Notes: generated by a model not told the origin, from the letters alone. A DNA stretch of 64,000 bases from Luteimonas galliterrae (GCF_023374055.1 NZ_JAMBEP010000001.1:2170001-2234000), one strand, 5' to 3'. Positions 17,876 to 30,015 are shown, counted from the stretch's first letter. Translations and numbers: made by a program.

Positions 17876-18318
17876 CGGGCAGATTTCATCGTGGCCGCAT
17901 GATACCGACGGCGACCCGGCAAACCATGCTTGACAGACCGCACGAATGGCGCTCCCCGAGGCGGGACAAGGCTTTGGCGAAAATCCAGTTGTTCACAGCG
18001 GTCAATAAACTGTCACCGATCCGGGTTTAACAGGCGCCTTAACCCGTATTTCGCTTGTGTTTCACAGCCATGTGGTTGATCGCAAAGGATTTATGCGGAT
18101 TGGCGCTTTTTTCACCAGCGTGCGTTAAATGCTTGCTTTCACGTGTTTGCGCGATGCGGCCCGGCCGGCTTGCACAGGGTTATCCACAGCTCGTGTGGAT
18201 AAGGACGAATCTCCTTATGCGGCCGCAAGTTGCATGGCTTATCTGTGATGCGCGACAGGTTTAGCGCGCAACTGCGCGCGTCTCGCGGCACGAGCGCGGC
18301 GGTCGCTAGACTGGTGCG
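17876..18318. other. 443-bp divergent intergenic region upstream of priA
   Basis: A gene-free stretch carrying the promoters of the minus-strand sigma-like gene and of plus-strand priA. It is less GC-rich than its surroundings. It contains a one-mismatch DnaA-like box TTGTTCACA at 17989-17997 and two perfect boxes at 18180-18202 (listed separately). I see no open frame with coding character in it. Confidence 0.6.
18180..18202. promoter_or_regulatory. Inverted pair of consensus DnaA boxes
   Basis: TTATCCACA at 18180-18188 and its reverse complement TGTGGATAA at 18194-18202 face each other across five bases. Both match the E. coli high-affinity DnaA box exactly. They lie about 120 bases upstream of the priA start codon, suggesting DnaA control of priA or a local DnaA-titrating site. 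Binding itself is inferred. Confidence 0.6.
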
Positions 18319-20682
<2,364 letters not shown>

Positions 20683-20847
20683 CTGATCCAACCCGCCGCA
20701 CACTTCCATTCGCTGCGCGCACTGCTCTGCGCAAAGCGTTGGCCGTCGGCGCGGCGCTTTGCCGTCCTAATGACTGCCTGAGATCGCGCCACGCAACGAG
20801 CTGGACAACGTAGACATCTGGAAAAACCGACGCCGACGAGGATTACG

Positions 20848-21912
20848 ATGAACAAATCCCTGCGCTTGTCCGAAAAATGGTTCCACCGCGGCTTGTGGCT
20901 CGTGGCCCTGGTCTTCGCCGGCTTCTTAATCGGTCTGGGCAGCACGCTCGTCGGCGATCTGCCACGAGTGGAACAAAGCATTGGGCTGGACGATTTCATC
21001 GATCCTGCGACCGCCGAGCCCTTGCGCGACAAGATCCGTTTGGCCGAATCGGCCCAGCGGCAAGCCGAAAGGGAACTCGAACAGGCGGACCTGAAATTGA
21101 CCGCGGCCACCCAGGCGAGCGGCGCGGCGCGCGAAACCTTCGCCAACTGGCTCGCCACACGCCAAGCCACCGCGCAGCCGGACCAGGACGCCGAGCTGAT
21201 CGCGCGCACGAAGGCGCTGGATGCGCTGAAAGCGAAAGAATCCGAAGCCAGGCGAGACGTGGCGAAGGAGCGCCAGGCCGCGCTCGATGCCCGTCAATCG
21301 GGCGAACAAGCCAGGCTGCAGCTCGCCGCGTTGGAGAACGACGCCCGTGCCAGGCTGGATCAGGAAAATCGTCGTGTGGAGTTGCGCGTTTTCGGTTACC
21401 GCCTCGCCCTCACCTTGCCGTTGCTGGTGATCGCCGGATGGCTGTTCGCGAAGAAACGCAAGAGCACCTGGTGGCCTTTCGTCTGGGGCTTCATATTTTT
21501 TGCGTTGTTCGCCTTCTTCGTCGAACTGGTGCCCTATCTGCCGAGCTACGGCGGCTACGTGCGCTATGCGGTCGGCATCGTGGTGACGGTGCTGGTGGGG
21601 CGCTACGCGATCCTCGCCCTCAACCGCTATTTGGAGCGCCAGCGAATGGCGGAAGCGCAGCCTGACACCGTTCGCCGCAACGAGTTGAGCTACGACACCG
21701 CGCTGGCGCGGCTCGCTAAAGGCGTGTGTCCAGGCTGCGAGAGACCTGTCGACATGAAGAATGCGCAAATCGATTTCTGCCCACACTGCGGCATTAGCCT
21801 TTACGACCGTTGCAACGGATGCCAAACGCGGAAGAGCGCGTTCGCCAAGTTCTGCCACGCTTGCGGCATCAGCAACCCGACCTCGCTGACTGCATCGCCG
21901 TCGAATATGTAA
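20848..21912 (+). CDS. Membrane protein with coiled coil and C-terminal double zinc ribbon
   Basis: A 354-residue protein of unrecognised function. A membrane segment lies at about 16-34, then a charged coiled coil (about 55-180, rich in Glu, Ala, Arg and Gln). Three more membrane segments span about 188-258 (LALTLPLLVIAGWLF, WGFIFFALFAFFV, AVGIVVTVLVGRYAILAL). The cytoplasmic tail carries two zinc-ribbon motifs, CPGC-x15-CPHC and CNGC-x11-CHAC, giving eight Cys. The start is preceded by ACGAGGATTACG with a GAGG RBS. It stands alone between priA and ndh. Confidence 0.75.
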   Translation: MNKSLRLSEKWFHRGLWLVALVFAGFLIGLGSTLVGDLPRVEQSIGLDDFIDPATAEPLRDKIRLAESAQRQAERELEQADLKLTAATQASGAARETFANWLATRQATAQPDQDAELIARTKALDALKAKESEARRDVAKERQAALDARQSGEQARLQLAALENDARARLDQENRRVELRVFGYRLALTLPLLVIAGWLFAKKRKSTWWPFVWGFIFFALFAFFVELVPYLPSYGGYVRYAVGIVVTVLVGRYAILALNRYLERQRMAEAQPDTVRRNELSYDTALARLAKGVCPGCERPVDMKNAQIDFCPHCGISLYDRCNGCQTRKSAFAKFCHACGISNPTSLTASPSNM

Positions 21913-21945
21913 TCCTATGCCGGAACGCACGCTCTAGCGGCGGGA

Positions 21946-23211
21946 ATGCGGATGACGTCGGACCCATCTCCAGCACACGTGGTCATCGTCGGCGGCGGTT
22001 TCGCCGGACTGTGGGCCGCGCGCGCGTTGGCGCGGGTGCCGGTGCGCATCACCCTGCTCGACCGCGGCAACCATCATCTGTTCCAGCCGCTGCTCTATCA
22101 GGTCGCGACTGCGGGCTTGTCCTCGCCCGACATCGCCGCGCCGCTGCGCCATATCCTGCGCAGGCAGAAGAACGTCACCGTGCTGATGGGCGAAGCGGTC
22201 GCCGTCGACAGCGCGCAGAAAATCGTGCGCCTGGCCGATGGCGGTACGCTGGGCTACGACTTCCTGCTGCTGGCCAGCGGCGCGACCCACGCCTATTTCG
22301 GCCACGACGGCTGGGTCGCGCATGCGCCGGGGCTGAAGACGCTGGACGACGCGCTGCTGATCCGGCGCCGCATCCTGTCCGCTTTCGAACGCGCCGAAGC
22401 CAGCGACGACGACGCCGAACGCAAAGCGCTGCTGACCTTCGCGATCGTCGGCGGCGGTCCCACCGGCGTCGAATTGGCGGGCACGCTCGGCGAAATCGCG
22501 CGGCATACGCTCAAGCACGAGTTCCGCCGCATCGATCCTCAGCACGCGCGCGTGCTGCTGCTCGAAGCCGGGCCGCGGGTGCTGTCGAGCTTTCCAGAAT
22601 CGTTATCGGAAAAGGCGCGCCTGCAGCTCGAGCGATTGGGCGTCGAAGTGCGCACGGGCTCGGCGGTCACGAACATCGACGCCGGCAGCGTGACGCTCGG
22701 CGACGAGCGCATCGCCACGCACACCGTGCTGTGGGCGGCTGGCGTGGCGGCGTCGCCGCTGGCGCGATCGCTCGGCGTGCCGTTAGACCGCGCAGGACGC
22801 GTACCGGTCGAACCCGATTTGAGCGTACCCGGACAACCGCGGATTTTCGTCGCCGGCGACCTGGCGACGCTGCAACGGGAAAACGGCAAGCCCGTGCCCG
22901 GCGTGGCGCCCGCGGCCAAGCAGATGGGCAATCACGTCGCCGCCGCGATCCGAGCGCGCATCGCCGGACGCGCGACGAAACCGTTCCATTACCGGGACTG
23001 GGGCAATCTGGCGACGATCGGCCGCCGCGCCGCGATCGTCGACCTGGGCAAACTGCGCTTCTCGGGCTTCCTGGCCTGGTCGTTCTGGCTGGTGGCGCAC
23101 ATTTTTTTCCTGATCGGCTTCCGCAACCGGGTGGTCGTGCTGCTCGACTGGGCGGTGGCGTATTGGACGCACCAGCGCAACGCGCGGATCATCGTCGGCC
23201 GGAACGATTAG
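21946..23211 (+). CDS. ndh: Type II NADH dehydrogenase (NDH-2)
   Basis: A single-subunit membrane-bound FAD enzyme that passes electrons from NADH to quinone without pumping protons. The 421-residue protein has the FAD-binding GGGFAGLWAARAL at about 15-27, HHLFQPLLYQVATAGLS at about 42-58, a second dinucleotide fold IVGGGPTGVELAGTLGE near 166, and ATG-like VAGDLA near 305. A hydrophobic, amphipathic C-terminal region (SFWLVAHIFFLIGF) is consistent with membrane attachment. ATG at 21946 and 21952 are both possible starts. In Lysobacter relatives Ndh supports respiration alongside cytochrome bd, which is also in this window. Confidence 0.92.
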   Translation: MRMTSDPSPAHVVIVGGGFAGLWAARALARVPVRITLLDRGNHHLFQPLLYQVATAGLSSPDIAAPLRHILRRQKNVTVLMGEAVAVDSAQKIVRLADGGTLGYDFLLLASGATHAYFGHDGWVAHAPGLKTLDDALLIRRRILSAFERAEASDDDAERKALLTFAIVGGGPTGVELAGTLGEIARHTLKHEFRRIDPQHARVLLLEAGPRVLSSFPESLSEKARLQLERLGVEVRTGSAVTNIDAGSVTLGDERIATHTVLWAAGVAASPLARSLGVPLDRAGRVPVEPDLSVPGQPRIFVAGDLATLQRENGKPVPGVAPAAKQMGNHVAAAIRARIAGRATKPFHYRDWGNLATIGRRAAIVDLGKLRFSGFLAWSFWLVAHIFFLIGFRNRVVVLLDWAVAYWTHQRNARIIVGRND

Positions 23212-23370
23212 CTTTTTGCCTTTTAAGCCGTCATTCCCCGAAGGCGGGGTTTTTAACAGCCGAATGGCTGGTCATCCAGTGGCTTCCGCCTTCCAACGTT
23301 TGACGCGACCCGCCATTCCGCGCGCCCTCACCCAACCCTCTCCCGCATGGCTGGAGAGGGCTCAAGATCC

Positions 23371-23455
23371 GTAGCCCGGGTGGAGCGAAGCGATACCCGG
23401 GGCTTTGCGGCGACCCCGATCTCCCGGATATCGCCTGCGGCTCCATCCGGGCTAC
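23371..23455. repeat. Imperfect palindrome with GTAGCCCGGG ends
   Basis: Arms GTAGCCCGGGTGGAGCGAAG and the mismatched reverse complement ending ATCCGGGCTAC surround about 25 bp. It lies between ndh and DUF1203, which converge. Upstream in the same 338-bp gene-free stretch are a GTCATTCCCCGAAGGCGGGG hairpin (23228-23255) and a CCCTCACCCAACCCTCTCCC remnant like that in the 193-bp repeat. Confidence 0.7.
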
Positions 23456-23462
23456 GCCTTGA

Positions 23463-23535
23463 TTTTCGTAGGTGCGAATTCATTCGCACGCTCTTGATCG
23501 AAAAAGACATGCGGATGAATTCGCACCTACGAAAA
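23463..23535. repeat. Perfect-arm palindrome, family 4
   Basis: Twenty-one-base arms are exact reverse complements: the left arm starts TTTTCGTAGGTGCGAATTC and the right arm ends GAATTCGCACCTACGAAAA, with about 30 bp between them. It lies just after the convergent end of the DUF1203 gene and could form a strong transcript-end structure in either direction. Confidence 0.85.
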
Positions 23536-23549
23536 CGAAAAGCGGGCGA

Positions 23550-24017
23550 TCAGCCGCGATCGATCCGGCACGCATAGCAGCCGCGACGCGCGTTGTGCAC
23601 GTGCAGATAGCCGATCTTCGGATAGCCGAAGAACTTTCCGATCAACGGTTCCAGATCCGCGCCTTCGACCACATCGGCGGCATGCATCCAGCCGGCTTCG
23701 TCGTAAGCCCGCACGGACAATAAACGGCTGCGTTGCTGTTCCGGGATTTCGTTGCGGGCCTCGAACGTCGCTAGCGCCGATTCGCGCACGAAGATCGGAC
23801 CGTCGCTGCGATAGGGCGTATCCGAGTCTTGGTGCCTCCAGTTGAGCAGCAGCAGCGATTCGCCGGGCTCCGCGTCCTGCAGGGTGATTCGGCAGGGAAA
23901 GCCCGGCTTGGCCTCGGCGACGTAACGCTTCACGCCGTGCGCGCTCAGCGCTTCGTCGCTCAAACCGAACAACGGCCGGAAATCCTCTATAGGCAGACCT
24001 TTTACGATGTAGTCCAT
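23550..24017 (-). CDS. DUF1203 family protein
   Basis: A 155-residue cytoplasmic protein that matches DUF1203 along its length. It starts MDYIVKGLPIEDFRPLFGLSD, has PGFPCRITLQDAEPGESLLLLNW in the first half and SVRAYDEAGWMHAADVVEG later, and ends in the strongly conserved VHNARRGCYACRIDRG, with two Cys. No biochemical function is known for the family. It is a single gene between ndh and rpoH, and the rpoH terminator separates it from the upstream gene. Confidence 0.9.
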   Translation of the reverse strand: MDYIVKGLPIEDFRPLFGLSDEALSAHGVKRYVAEAKPGFPCRITLQDAEPGESLLLLNWRHQDSDTPYRSDGPIFVRESALATFEARNEIPEQQRSRLLSVRAYDEAGWMHAADVVEGADLEPLIGKFFGYPKIGYLHVHNARRGCYACRIDRG

Positions 24018-24091
24018 TGCCCTGCTCCGTCATTGGAATAGGTGCAGGCTAAATGCCGCGAACCGGACCCGATATCCGAATCATGCGCAAC

Positions 24092-24119
24092 AAAAAACGG
24101 CCCGGTTTCCCGGGCCGTT
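24092..24119 (-). terminator. Intrinsic terminator of rpoH
   Basis: On the minus strand AACGGCCCGG and CCGGGCCGTT form a perfect 10-bp stem with a 4-base loop, followed by a run of six T. It lies 24 bases after the rpoH stop codon. Confidence 0.88.
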
Positions 24120-24142
24120 CTGGTCTTTCGATGGCGTTTGGA

Positions 24143-25018
<876 letters not shown>

Positions 25019-25176
25019 GGGTTCCGATTTTAGCAGTCGCCAGATATGACTGCTAAGGGCACCTGGAGTTCCCCAGCGTTTCGCTGATGGAACGCCAGGA
25101 TGGAAAAACCACTCCCCCGCAGTCTCCGGATACCTAATTCGGTACGCCAGACCGGTAAATCAAGGGTTTGGGCCGG

Positions 25177-25204
25177 ATTATCGTAACTTATTGAAAATAA
25201 TCAA
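25177..25204 (-). promoter_or_regulatory. Likely sigma-70-type promoter of rpoH
   Basis: Read on the minus strand, TTGATT and GATAAT are spaced by 16 bp, close to the TTGACA/TATAAT consensus. They lie in the only clearly AT-rich spot of the 260-bp gap, about 160 bases upstream of the rpoH start. Other promoters in the gap are not excluded. Confidence 0.5.
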
Positions 25205-25278
25205 TTTATTTGAGCCGGGAGCGGATGGCCCGGACGCCTGGCGCAACCGTAGGGGGCCTGCGAGCCCTTCCCCACTCG

Positions 25279-26079
25279 TCAGAAAGCGGCCCAGGATAAA
25301 TCCGGTATCGGCAAAGCCTCCAAACCGGGACGTGCATAAAGGTAGCCCTGCTGCAGATGGATGCCCAAAGCGAGCAGCCTGCGGGCATCGGCCTCGGTTT
25401 CCACGCCCTCGGCCACCACGGCGCAGCCGAGTTTGCCGGCGATGCCGATCACGCTCTCGATGATGGCCTGGCGCACGCTGTCGCCGCCGACGCCGCGCAC
25501 CAGGTGCATGTCGATCTTGAGCAGCTGCGGTTGATAGCTGGCCAGCAAACCGAGTCCGGCGTGGCCGGCGCCGAAATCGTCGATCGCCACGACGAAACCC
25601 ATCGCCCGATAGGCGTGCAGGGATTCGGCGATGCGCAGTTGGTTCAACGGTTCGGATTCGGACAGTTCGAGGATCATGTGCCTGGGCGCCAGGCCCACGC
25701 TCTCGGCCGCGGCGCGTAGCGACATGATCGTGCCCGGATGCACGAACGCGCTCGGCGCCAGATTGAGCGCGAGCCGCGTGCGCAGATCGAGCTTGGCCGC
25801 GGCGAACAGCGCCAAAAGCATCGTGCGATGGTCGAACACGGCGCGCCGCGCCTGAGGCACGGCGGCGAGCACTTCCGGCGCGCCTTCGCCGTTCGCGCCG
25901 CGCACCAGCGCCTCGTACGCGTAGACGGAGCCGCGCCGCAAGTCGACGATGGGCTGGAACGCGATCCGTACCTGGCGGAACGCGCCGGTCTCGAAGGCCG
26001 CGTTCGCAGCGGGGCTGACGTTGGCGAGCATGGAGCTGCCGGTCATGGGCGGCTGCGCTGCGATGTCCAGGGAAGTCAT
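25279..26079 (-). CDS. EAL-domain c-di-GMP phosphodiesterase
   Basis: A 266-residue stand-alone EAL domain that should hydrolyse cyclic di-GMP to pGpG in the cytoplasm. Catalytic signatures are intact: EALVR near residue 51, NLAPSAF, ELSESE, the IDDFGAGHAGL loop, LLKIDM and VAEGVET. It has no transmembrane or sensory domain apart from about 35 N-terminal residues. Its ATG overlaps the stop of the upstream outer-membrane gene (ATGA), so it is the last gene of the pilin/chaperone/barrel operon. That implies local c-di-GMP turnover is coupled to fibre production. Confidence 0.92.
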   Translation of the reverse strand: MTSLDIAAQPPMTGSSMLANVSPAANAAFETGAFRQVRIAFQPIVDLRRGSVYAYEALVRGANGEGAPEVLAAVPQARRAVFDHRTMLLALFAAAKLDLRTRLALNLAPSAFVHPGTIMSLRAAAESVGLAPRHMILELSESEPLNQLRIAESLHAYRAMGFVVAIDDFGAGHAGLGLLASYQPQLLKIDMHLVRGVGGDSVRQAIIESVIGIAGKLGCAVVAEGVETEADARRLLALGIHLQQGYLYARPGLEALPIPDLSWAAF

Positions 26080-28046
26080 CGCTGCCGCCCCGCGGGAATA
26101 TCCAGCCGCGTGGTCTGCCGCACGCGCACCTCGATCGTGCGCTGCGCGGCGGCGTCTTCGACGAACCACGGCAGCGGCAGGTTGTCGGGCAGCACCGCGA
26201 CGCGATGCGGGCCGACGGCCACGCGCGGGAATTCGAATTGGCCGTTGCTGTCGGTGCGCACCGAATAGCGGCCGTCCAGCACGATGGTGACGTTGGCCGC
26301 CGGCAGTTCCGACGCCGCGCGCACGCCGTCGTTGTTGTCGTCCAGGAACAGCGAACCGGCGACGCTGCCCACGGCCGCGCCCGGCGCGCCGCCGATCACG
26401 GCCAGCGGCTGTCCGGCCTGGCGGTCGTAGCGCAGGGTGAGGAACACCGAACGGTCGCGCGGCAGCGAAATGAAAGGCGTATCGGTGACCAGCGGATCCA
26501 GGATGAAGGGCGAACGCTGCGAACCCTGGCTCTGGTAGAACGCGGCGGCCAACGACCAGCGCGGACGGATGCGCCAGTTCAAACCGATGTTGAAATCCAC
26601 GCCGCGCGTCGCGCTGGGGCCGTCGCCATGGGTCCAGCGCGCGGTGCCGTCGATCGACAAGGTGTCGGTGAGGTCGCGCCCGCCGTACAGCGCGACCGTG
26701 GTGGTCGCGGTAGCCGGCTCGCCGTCGTAGCTCAGTTCGCCATAGGCCAGCGACGCCGACAAACGCGCGCCGCCTCGCATCGGAAACGCCTGGTCGACGC
26801 TGGCCAGCCAGCTGTCTCCGCCGCCGTCGCCGCCTTCTGCAAGATCGAACTGCAGGCGCGTCTGGCCCCAGCGCATGCTCTTGTCGGCGAACAATTGCGC
26901 GGCGTAGGTGTTCTCCGGCGTGTGGCGCATGCTCAGGCTGCCGCCGTAACCGAACGTGCTGCTGGCCTGGTAGCGCGCGAAACCGGTACCGTACTGGCCG
27001 TCGAAACCTTCACCGCTGATCGAACGGATGTCGTCCAGGCCCAGGTTCCAGCTCCAGCGCGCGAACTGGTAAGCGATGCGGTAATAGCCGCCGCGGATGT
27101 CGTTGTTGATCGGCAGCGCACCCCACGCCAGGCCGGGGTCCAGCGAGAACAGGCCGTAGTTGTGGCGGTAACGCCCGCGCCTGGCGCTGGCGTCGATCCA
27201 TGCGCCCTGCGCTCGGCCTTCCTCGGCATCGCTCGCCAATGCGTTGAACTGCACCGTGTCGCGCTCGCCTTCCCAGCCGGTGGCCACGTGCACGGCGTGG
27301 GTTTCGTCGTCGACGAAGGTGGCTTCGCCCGTATCGTCCGGCTCAATCCGGCCATGCGTGCCGAGATAAGACGCCGCACCGGTCCAGCCCGGCGCCCATT
27401 GCCATTGCGCGCCGGCCGAAGCGACATAGCCGTCGGCCAGATCGAATCCGACCACGCGCGTGCCGTTGTACAGGCCGGCGCGGCCGACCGCGCCGTAGAA
27501 AGTGACGCCGCTCGCGCTCTGCGTCGCCTGGCTGCTGACGCCGGCGAAAGGCACGGTCGGCAGGAAGAAGCGGTATTGCCCGCGCTGCAGTCCCAGCGAA
27601 GGCGTATTGATCGCGCCCAGGCCGTTGTCGAGGTGCCAACCGCCGTCGACGTACAGGTTGCGCTGCCACAACGTCGCCGCCCCGCCCCAGCCGCTGTCTT
27701 GCTCGAAACGATCGCGGTTGCTGTGGAACAAGGTGGCGTCGAGCGAGAAGCTGCCCCAGGCCGGCGTTTCCCAGAAGCCGCCAGCGGCGATGCCTTCCTC
27801 GTTGAAGGTTTCGTCGCCGCGCTCGGTGCGCGCCGCCACGGCTTCGAGATGGTAAGCGCGCGGCAAGCCGCCGGCGTCGACGGGCTCTTCGTCGTCCGGC
27901 GGCAACGGCGCCAGCGATTCTGCGGCGATGATGCGATCGCGGTAGGGCGCGTCCTGCGGCGCCTCCTGCGCATGCGCGACGCTCGCGACGATGGCGGCGA
28001 GCGCCATGGCCAGCGTTCGCCGATGTAAGTGGCGCCGGGATTTCAT
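26076..28046 (-). CDS. Usher-like outer-membrane beta-barrel protein with C-terminal SdrD/Cna-B-like domain
   Basis: A 656-residue exported protein. A signal peptide (MKSRRHLHRRTLAMALAAIVASVAHA) is followed by an acidic segment and then some 480 residues of alternating polar/aromatic strands typical of an outer-membrane barrel (many YGxxxG, WxxxxL and short turns). From about 555 an Ig-like SdrD/Cna-B-type domain reads GSLFLDDNNDGVRAASELP, TIVLDGRYSVRTDSNGQFEFPRV. It is shorter than classical PapC ushers (about 800) and I see no PapC signature. Gene context (chaperone before, pilin-like genes further up) suggests an usher or secretion pore. The start is set by ATGA overlap with the chaperone gene. 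Confidence 0.7.
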   Translation of the reverse strand: MKSRRHLHRRTLAMALAAIVASVAHAQEAPQDAPYRDRIIAAESLAPLPPDDEEPVDAGGLPRAYHLEAVAARTERGDETFNEEGIAAGGFWETPAWGSFSLDATLFHSNRDRFEQDSGWGGAATLWQRNLYVDGGWHLDNGLGAINTPSLGLQRGQYRFFLPTVPFAGVSSQATQSASGVTFYGAVGRAGLYNGTRVVGFDLADGYVASAGAQWQWAPGWTGAASYLGTHGRIEPDDTGEATFVDDETHAVHVATGWEGERDTVQFNALASDAEEGRAQGAWIDASARRGRYRHNYGLFSLDPGLAWGALPINNDIRGGYYRIAYQFARWSWNLGLDDIRSISGEGFDGQYGTGFARYQASSTFGYGGSLSMRHTPENTYAAQLFADKSMRWGQTRLQFDLAEGGDGGGDSWLASVDQAFPMRGGARLSASLAYGELSYDGEPATATTTVALYGGRDLTDTLSIDGTARWTHGDGPSATRGVDFNIGLNWRIRPRWSLAAAFYQSQGSQRSPFILDPLVTDTPFISLPRDRSVFLTLRYDRQAGQPLAVIGGAPGAAVGSVAGSLFLDDNNDGVRAASELPAANVTIVLDGRYSVRTDSNGQFEFPRVAVGPHRVAVLPDNLPLPWFVEDAAAQRTIEVRVRQTTRLDIPAGRQR

Positions 28047-28840
28047 TGGGCGATGGCGGTATCGATGGCCAAGCGCTGCGCGCCCCACTCCAAGCGGCCT
28101 TTCAGCTGCACAGGGAAGGCGATCGGCGGCGCCGGCGTATCGGGGTCGTCGCCTTCGGGCATGAGCGAAATCGCGCGCGTTTCCCCGGGCAGCAGCGGAA
28201 TGCTGGAAGGCGCGAACACGAACTTGCGGCCCTGCGCATCGACGCCGTCGATCAAGCCGGCGAGACGGCCGTGCGCATTGCCTGAATTGCGGATCTGCAG
28301 CACCGGCACGACGCGGCCGTCGACCGTGTCGGCCTTGCCGCCGAGCATGGACAGCTGCGCGGCGGCGTCGCCGATGGTGAGATAGACGATGATGCCGATG
28401 CGGCCCGACACCTCCGGCACGGCGCTGCTGGCGACCCGCTCCGGATCGCCTTCGAGCAGGATCGCGAAACGGCATTCGCCGCTGGGCGCGTCCGCGGGCA
28501 CCGCCACTTCGAAGCGATAGCGGCGCTTGCCGTTGGCGGCGACGTCGATCCCGGCCGCTTCCAGGCCCACCCAGGGCCTGCAGCTGTTCGGCGCCAGCGC
28601 GTCGGCGAATACCGCGGCGGCTTTGTCGTCCAGCGTCCAGTCCGCGGTCCGCAAGCTGTAGTGCGCGGCGGTGTTGGAAACGTTCGAAATCTCCACGACG
28701 TTGCGGTAGGTCGTGCCGGGCTTGGCCGTGTCTTCGAAACGCGGCGGCGACACCAGCGCGGAAAAACCTTGCGCGGCGGCGGAGGCCGAAGCCAGCAAGC
28801 CGAACGCGAAACACGCCGCCTGCATCGATATGCGCGACAT
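28043..28840 (-). CDS. PapD-like periplasmic chaperone of the fibre operon
   Basis: A 265-residue protein with a signal peptide (MSRISMQAACFAFGLLASASAAAQ). Two Ig-like halves follow, the general plan of pilus chaperones: the first reads FSALVSPPRFEDTAKPGTTYRNVVEISNVSNTAAHYSLRT and ends with a Cys pair region (SCRPW, GECRF). The second has IPLLPGETRAISLMPEG, like the PapD interdomain and G1-strand region. Classical PapD catalytic-type residues (Arg8, Lys112) cannot be assigned with confidence. It overlaps its upstream neighbour by one base and the usher-like gene by four, so all are translated from one message. Confidence 0.72.
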   Translation of the reverse strand: MSRISMQAACFAFGLLASASAAAQGFSALVSPPRFEDTAKPGTTYRNVVEISNVSNTAAHYSLRTADWTLDDKAAAVFADALAPNSCRPWVGLEAAGIDVAANGKRRYRFEVAVPADAPSGECRFAILLEGDPERVASSAVPEVSGRIGIIVYLTIGDAAAQLSMLGGKADTVDGRVVPVLQIRNSGNAHGRLAGLIDGVDAQGRKFVFAPSSIPLLPGETRAISLMPEGDDPDTPAPPIAFPVQLKGRLEWGAQRLAIDTAIAQ

Positions 28841-29307
28841 CACGGACCCTCCAGGTCGATCTCGAACGTGAAATTGAGTTGCTCGGAGCGCGCCAACCGC
28901 TGGCCGTCGGCCTGGATGACCAGCCGCATCGTGTCTTCGAGCAGTCCGCCGGGCATCGCGCCGGCGTAGACCAGCGTGCGTTCGCCGGCGCGCAGCGTTC
29001 CGGGCAGCAAGCGGCCGCGCGTGGTCCAGGTGGCGGTCACGGGGCCTGTCGCCTGCGCGGGCAGCGTCATGTAGACGCGGCCGCTGCGGCCTTGCCACGG
29101 CGCCAGGTTCAGGCGCACCAGCACGGTGATCGTGCCGGACACCGTCGGACGCTGGCCGCGCTGCGGCGCGACCGAGTCCCACTTCATCTTCAACGTGTTG
29201 CCCAGCACCTGGCTGGCGCTGTCGTCGACGCGATGCGTGGTCCGGGCCATCGCCGGGGATGCCGCCAGCAGCAGGCCGAGCGCGAAGATGAGCGCGCGCA
29301 TGCTCAT
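28840..29307 (-). CDS. Small secreted protein of the fibre operon
   Basis: A 155-residue protein with a signal peptide (MSMRALIFALGLLLAASPAMA) and a mostly beta-stranded mature part of about 134 residues (VSGTITVLVRLNLAPWQGRSG, TLVYAGAMPGG, RLVIQADGQRL, LNFTFEIDLEG). No Cys pair and no family that I recognise. Its position between the second pilin-like gene and the chaperone, with overlaps at both ends, suggests a minor subunit, adaptor or second chaperone. Function is not assigned. Confidence 0.7.
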   Translation of the reverse strand: MSMRALIFALGLLLAASPAMARTTHRVDDSASQVLGNTLKMKWDSVAPQRGQRPTVSGTITVLVRLNLAPWQGRSGRVYMTLPAQATGPVTATWTTRGRLLPGTLRAGERTLVYAGAMPGGLLEDTMRLVIQADGQRLARSEQLNFTFEIDLEGP

Positions 29308-29945
29308 GGCGCGCTCAACGTGTACACGACGCGGCCCGTGTAGGTGCCGGCGGCGACGACCGCATCGTTGCCGTAGCGGAAGCTGTGGCAGCTTTCGCGC
29401 CAACTGTTGGACGGGAAACTGGCGAGCGTCTGCGTGCCGCTGCTGAAGCTGCCTGCAGGCACCGGTTGCGCGGTGGTGCCGTCGCCGTTGCCGCTGCTGG
29501 TCCAGCTGATCTGCGAGAACGGTATGGTGTCGCCGGACGCATTGGTCAGATTGGCCGGCACGGACGCGGTCAACGTAGCGGTGCCGCTGCCGCTGAAAGC
29601 CGCGCGCCGGTAGAAGCCGCCGATGTAGATTTCGGCGGGCACGTCGCAGAAGGCGTAACCGTCGTAGTTGCTGACGCCGCTGGACGCGTTGGTCGTCATC
29701 GCCAGATCGGTGCCGTTGCCCAGCACGGCAGCGGGCACCACGAGGGAGACGAGATTGATCGCGCCGCCGGTCTGCGGCGTGCCGCCGCCGGTGTAGTTAG
29801 TGTTGCTGAAAGCGCCGTTGCCCACGCGCAGGTACACCGCACGCGGACCGGGATCGATGGTGACCACGAACGCATGGGCCGCGTTGCATGCGCACAAGGC
29901 GAACAACAGCAGCAGCCCTCGCAGGCCGCGCGCAGACAAGGACAT
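29304..29945 (-). CDS. Pilin-like secreted protein, minor subunit candidate
   Basis: A 213-residue secreted protein (signal peptide MSLSARGLRGLLLLFALCACNAAHA). It shares features with the first pilin-like protein of the operon: a YLRVGNGAFSN motif near the mature N-terminus, an AVLGNGTDLAM segment, SGDTIPFSQISW in the second half and a final AAGTYTGRVVYTLSAP strand. Two Cys pairs (CDVP, ESCHS) are absent from the larger pilin. The shared blocks argue for a minor or tip subunit of the same fibre. It overlaps the next gene by four bases. Confidence 0.72.
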   Translation of the reverse strand: MSLSARGLRGLLLLFALCACNAAHAFVVTIDPGPRAVYLRVGNGAFSNTNYTGGGTPQTGGAINLVSLVVPAAVLGNGTDLAMTTNASSGVSNYDGYAFCDVPAEIYIGGFYRRAAFSGSGTATLTASVPANLTNASGDTIPFSQISWTSSGNGDGTTAQPVPAGSFSSGTQTLASFPSNSWRESCHSFRYGNDAVVAAGTYTGRVVYTLSAP

Positions 29946-30015
29946 GGGACTCTCCGCTTCCGTAAGAAAACCGCAAGGCCGATTCCCCCGGCCTTGCGGG
30001 CGCAACCGCCTTCGA

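Noticed and set aside
17989-18202. Chromosomal replication origin
   Set aside because: Only two perfect and one near DnaA box, no dnaA, rpmH or gyrB near, and no clear AT-rich unwinding region. Regulatory use is more likely.
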